Below, piece after piece: positions 61,506 through 64,000 of a stretch of DNA of 64,000 nucleotides. The position numbers and the translations under genes were made by a program. The notes below the pieces were generated by a model. That model worked only from the letters and a program-made list of their open reading frames with translations. It was not told the origin of the DNA and ran no database searches. Within the stretch, counting starts at the first letter, position 1, and every line of letters starts with the position of its first letter. Source of the stretch: Haloterrigena turkmenica DSM 5511 (GTDB lineage Archaea > Halobacteriota > Halobacteria > Halobacteriales > Natrialbaceae); assembly GCF_000025325.1 (NCBI RefSeq), contig NC_013744.1, positions 620,001 through 684,000 of the forward strand, given 5' to 3'.

Positions 61506-62668
61506 GAGACACCGACGACAGCACGACCGAGACGTCCACACGGCGAGACGCGCTGAGGTACGGCGGCACGCTCGTGACCAGCGCCGCTCTGGCGGGTTGT
61601 TCGGATCTGGTCGGGCAGAGCGACGGCTCGGGCGATCAGGACGACGAGGGCACCTATTCGGTCTCGATGGAGCCGATGGGCACCGTCGCGTTCGACGAGG
61701 TACCCGAACGATGGGCCGCGTACGACGGCGGCTACGCCGATATGGCCGTCGCGCTGGGACAGGCCGACGGGTTGGCCGGCGTCGGCGGCGCGGACCGCTA
61801 CTACACGTACGTCTACGACGAACTGCCCGGCGTGACCGTCGACGAAGACGTCCTCGAGCAGTATCCGGAGGTCAGAACCAAAGAGGAGTTCTACGAACTC
61901 GAGAGCGACGTACACCTGTACGACCCCCAGATGCTGGTCAACTGGTTCGACTGGGGCGAGGGCGACGTCGACGAGATCGCGACGAACGTCGCGCCGTTCG
62001 TCGGGAACCTGATCTTTCGGCGCTCCGATGACTGGCACGACTACCGCTATTACACGCTGTACGAGGCCTTCGAGAAAGTGGCCGACGTGTTCCAAGCGCG
62101 AGCACGCTACGAGGCGTTCAGCGAACTCCACGACGGGTTCATCGCGTCGATACGGGAGCGGCTTCCGCCGAGCGAGGATCGACCGGAGGTTTTCCTCACC
62201 TTCGAAGGGACCGACGAGCCGGAGACGTTCTCGCCGTACCGCCTCGACGACGCGGGGACGAGCAAGAAACAGTGGCGCGACCTCGGCGTCCACGACGCGC
62301 TGACGGGGACGGACATCGATAACCTCAGCACGACGAACCGCGGCGAACTCGACTACGAGAACCTGCTCGAGATCGATCCCGAGGTAATTCTCGTCCGCGG
62401 TCACGAGCGAAAGTCCGCCGCGGAGTTCCGGGACGTCGTTCTCGACTACATGCAGAGTCATCCCGTCGGGAGCGAACTCTCCGCCGTCCGGAACGGGCGC
62501 GTCTACCGCGGCGGCTACCTCAATCAGGGGCCGATTCACAACCTCTTCCTGACCGAGCGAGCGGCGAAACAGCTGTTCCCCGAGGAGTTCGGAGACGTGA
62601 CCGGCGACGAGCAACTGTTCGATCGGCAGGCGGTCGCGGACATTATCAACGGTGACTTCGACGCATGA
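61502..62668 (+). CDS. Iron-siderophore ABC binding lipoprotein, copy 1
   Basis: A 388-residue binding protein with Tat motif TRRDALRYGG, hydrophobic core and lipobox LAGCSD, then an acidic linker. The mature part is a type III (FepB/BtuF-like) fold: VAFDEVPERWAAYDGGYADMAVALG at the start, IDPEVILVRGHER in the middle and NGRVYRGGYLNQGP near the end. It would catch Fe-siderophore outside the cell for the FecCD permease. Regulated by iron boxes 3 and 4. A close paralogue follows. Confidence 0.88.
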   Translation: MRDTDDSTTETSTRRDALRYGGTLVTSAALAGCSDLVGQSDGSGDQDDEGTYSVSMEPMGTVAFDEVPERWAAYDGGYADMAVALGQADGLAGVGGADRYYTYVYDELPGVTVDEDVLEQYPEVRTKEEFYELESDVHLYDPQMLVNWFDWGEGDVDEIATNVAPFVGNLIFRRSDDWHDYRYYTLYEAFEKVADVFQARARYEAFSELHDGFIASIRERLPPSEDRPEVFLTFEGTDEPETFSPYRLDDAGTSKKQWRDLGVHDALTGTDIDNLSTTNRGELDYENLLEIDPEVILVRGHERKSAAEFRDVVLDYMQSHPVGSELSAVRNGRVYRGGYLNQGPIHNLFLTERAAKQLFPEEFGDVTGDEQLFDRQAVADIINGDFDA

Positions 62669-63849
62669 ACGGTAGCAACAACGGCACGACCGATGGACCG
62701 ACGCGCAGAGACGCGCTGAAATACGGCGGCGCAATCGCGGCCGGGACGGCCCTCGCGGGCTGTTCGGAACTGGTCGGACAGAGCGAGAACGGGGACGACC
62801 GATCCGGCGACGGTAGCTATTCGGTGACGATGGCCCCGATGGGCGAGGTGTCGTTCGACTCGCCGCCGGAACGCATCTTCACGCGGCTGACCCACCACGC
62901 CGGCATGGCGTTCGCCCTCGGACGCGGGAACGACGTCAACGCGATGCACGCGCCCGAGTACTACGACCGGCTGTGGAACCAGTTCACCGAACGGCTCCCC
63001 GGCGTCACGCTGGACTGGACGGGCCTGTACTCGTCCTGGGATCCGAGCAAGGAGAAGCTCTACGATCTCGACAGCGACGTCCACCTCGCCGATCCGGCGA
63101 GCGTGAACGCCCTCGACAGCAAGGACGCGTCGGATGTCGAGGAGATCCGAGACACCGTCGCCCCGTGGTTCGGGAACAAGTTCAGCGACAGACACGACGA
63201 GCCGCCGGCCGAGTGGGCCGACCGCTACGAGTACTACACGCTCTGGGAGATGTTCGAGAAGGTCGCGGCCGTCTTTCGGGAGGAGGAGCGGTACGAGGCG
63301 CTCGCGGAGATACACGCGAACCTGCTGGAGACGATCGAGGCGAATCTCCCTCCCCGACGGGAGCGGCCGACCGCGGTCCTGGCGGGGATGAGCGACATCG
63401 ATAGCATGTACGCCTACACGCTCGATACGCCCGGGTTTCTGACGGCCCACGTGCGCCCGCTCAGTCCGATCGGCGTCCTCGGCGACGACATCTCCTCGGG
63501 CGACGTGATCGACATGGAAACGCTGCTCGAGGCCGATCCCGACGTGATCTTCTCGCTGGGCGGGCTGCATCCCGAAACAGATATGGCCGGGATTCGATCG
63601 TCACTTCGGGACCACGCCGTCGGACAGCGACTCTCCGCGGTCGAAAACGAGCGCGTCTACCCGCAGGGGGCCCGCTATCAGGGCCCAATCCTGAACCTGT
63701 TCCAGCTCGAGATGACCGCGAAACAGCTCTATCCCGACGTCTTCGGCGAGTGGCCGACCTACACCGAGGGGCCGTACCCAGCAATTCCCGACGACGAGCA
63801 ACTGTTCGACCGCCAGGCGGTCGCGGAGATCATCACGGGTGATCGGTGA
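62665..63849 (+). CDS. Iron-siderophore ABC binding lipoprotein, copy 2
   Basis: A 394-residue paralogue of copy 1; its ATG overlaps the stop of copy 1 (ATGA, 62665-62668). Tat motif TRRDALKYGG and lipobox LAGCSE are present. It shares the motifs YSVTMAPMGEVSFDSPPER, YYTLWEMFEKVA, EADPDVIFSLGG and RVYPQGARYQGPILNLFQ. The middle differs clearly from copy 1, so the two may bind different siderophores. Confidence 0.88.
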   Translation: MNGSNNGTTDGPTRRDALKYGGAIAAGTALAGCSELVGQSENGDDRSGDGSYSVTMAPMGEVSFDSPPERIFTRLTHHAGMAFALGRGNDVNAMHAPEYYDRLWNQFTERLPGVTLDWTGLYSSWDPSKEKLYDLDSDVHLADPASVNALDSKDASDVEEIRDTVAPWFGNKFSDRHDEPPAEWADRYEYYTLWEMFEKVAAVFREEERYEALAEIHANLLETIEANLPPRRERPTAVLAGMSDIDSMYAYTLDTPGFLTAHVRPLSPIGVLGDDISSGDVIDMETLLEADPDVIFSLGGLHPETDMAGIRSSLRDHAVGQRLSAVENERVYPQGARYQGPILNLFQLEMTAKQLYPDVFGEWPTYTEGPYPAIPDDEQLFDRQAVAEIITGDR

Positions 63850-64000
63850 ATGCGCGCTCGAGAGTGGGCGATCGCCGGCGCGTTCCGCGAGCCGGAAGCG
63901 TACGACATCCCCGACCTGCCGCTGTGGCGAGTCCATCGAAACGAGTGTGGCGGGCTGGCCTTCGCCGACGGGGACGACGAGCCGTTCATCGCTGCCGACC
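63850..64000 (+). CDS. Unknown protein, truncated by the right edge
   Basis: The ATG at 63850 follows the stop of copy 2 directly, and the frame is open to the end (50 residues). The start reads MRAREWAIAGAFREPEAYD, followed by LPLWRVHRNECGGLAFAD. I do not recognise it; location suggests a role in iron or siderophore handling. Confidence 0.6.
   Translation, partial: MRAREWAIAGAFREPEAYDIPDLPLWRVHRNECGGLAFADGDDEPFIAAD

Noticed and set aside
1-64000. Search for CRISPR arrays, tRNA and rRNA genes
   Set aside because: No regularly spaced direct repeats, no cloverleaf-like sequence with a tRNA TTCGA arm in context, and no conserved rRNA segments were found by reading; a covariance-model scan would be decisive.

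Overview
The window is a stretch of a haloarchaeal genome, probably from the Natrialbales (Haloterrigena/Natrinema-like; the genus is a guess). The DNA is GC-rich and the proteins are acidic. Most genes have an archaeal TATA-like box about 25-35 bases before the start codon, which suggests leaderless mRNAs. Other haloarchaeal marks are a HalOD1 domain, Tat-lipoprotein binding proteins, F420-type LLM enzymes and a haloarchaeal glucose-dehydrogenase homologue. I see no rRNA, tRNA or CRISPR.

Region 1 (1-16.2 kb) handles acyl-CoA and organic acids. It holds a MaoC hydratase (cut by the left edge), two acyl-CoA dehydrogenases, methylmalonyl-CoA mutase in two subunits with its MeaB GTPase, an SSS-family symporter with a small partner, two unrelated 2-haloacid dehalogenase homologues side by side, an acyl-CoA ligase, a thioesterase, a 3-hydroxyacyl-CoA dehydrogenase and an LLM oxidoreductase. 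Region 2 (16.2-22 kb) has an IclR regulator, about 1 kb of gene-poor DNA, PEP carboxylase and a DMT permease.

Region 3 (22-57 kb) is the accessory heart of the window: a polyol/sugar-acid island. It contains an aldo/keto reductase, three Gfo/Idh/MocA dehydrogenases, two IolE-like TIM barrels, a scyllo-inosose 3-dehydrogenase-like enzyme, an IolD-like TPP enzyme, a UlaG-like metallohydrolase, an enolase-superfamily dehydratase, a second Zn-alcohol dehydrogenase, a MmsA/IolA-type aldehyde dehydrogenase, an IclR regulator, a glucose-dehydrogenase homologue, a four-gene CUT1 ABC importer, a HpaI-type aldolase, PEP synthase and a sugar-porter (IolT-like) symporter. Together they suggest catabolism of inositol or a similar cyclic polyol. 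An IS200/IS605-type element with a frameshifted tnpB sits just upstream of the IolD-like gene. A palindrome, GTTTG-N7-CAAAC, recurs nine times exactly (and four more times with one mismatch), mostly between genes of this island; it is probably the operator of an uncharacterised regulon, perhaps under the IclR proteins.

Region 4 (57-64 kb) starts with a decayed ORF and a long inverted repeat, then a HEAT-repeat/zinc-ribbon protein. It ends with an iron-uptake locus: a FecCD permease and two tandem Tat-lipoprotein binding proteins. Both transcription units have the same promoter plan, with one DtxR-type palindrome on each side of the TATA box.

Metabolic logic (inferred): ring opening and aldol cleavage would give semialdehydes and pyruvate. 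MmsA would turn semialdehydes into acetyl- or propionyl-CoA, the latter feeding the mutase in region 1. PEP synthase and PEP carboxylase would balance the C3/C4 pools. Broken genes are tnpB, a DMT permease (43.7-44.6 kb), the 57.4-58.1 kb ORF and possibly a 17.4-17.8 kb ORF.
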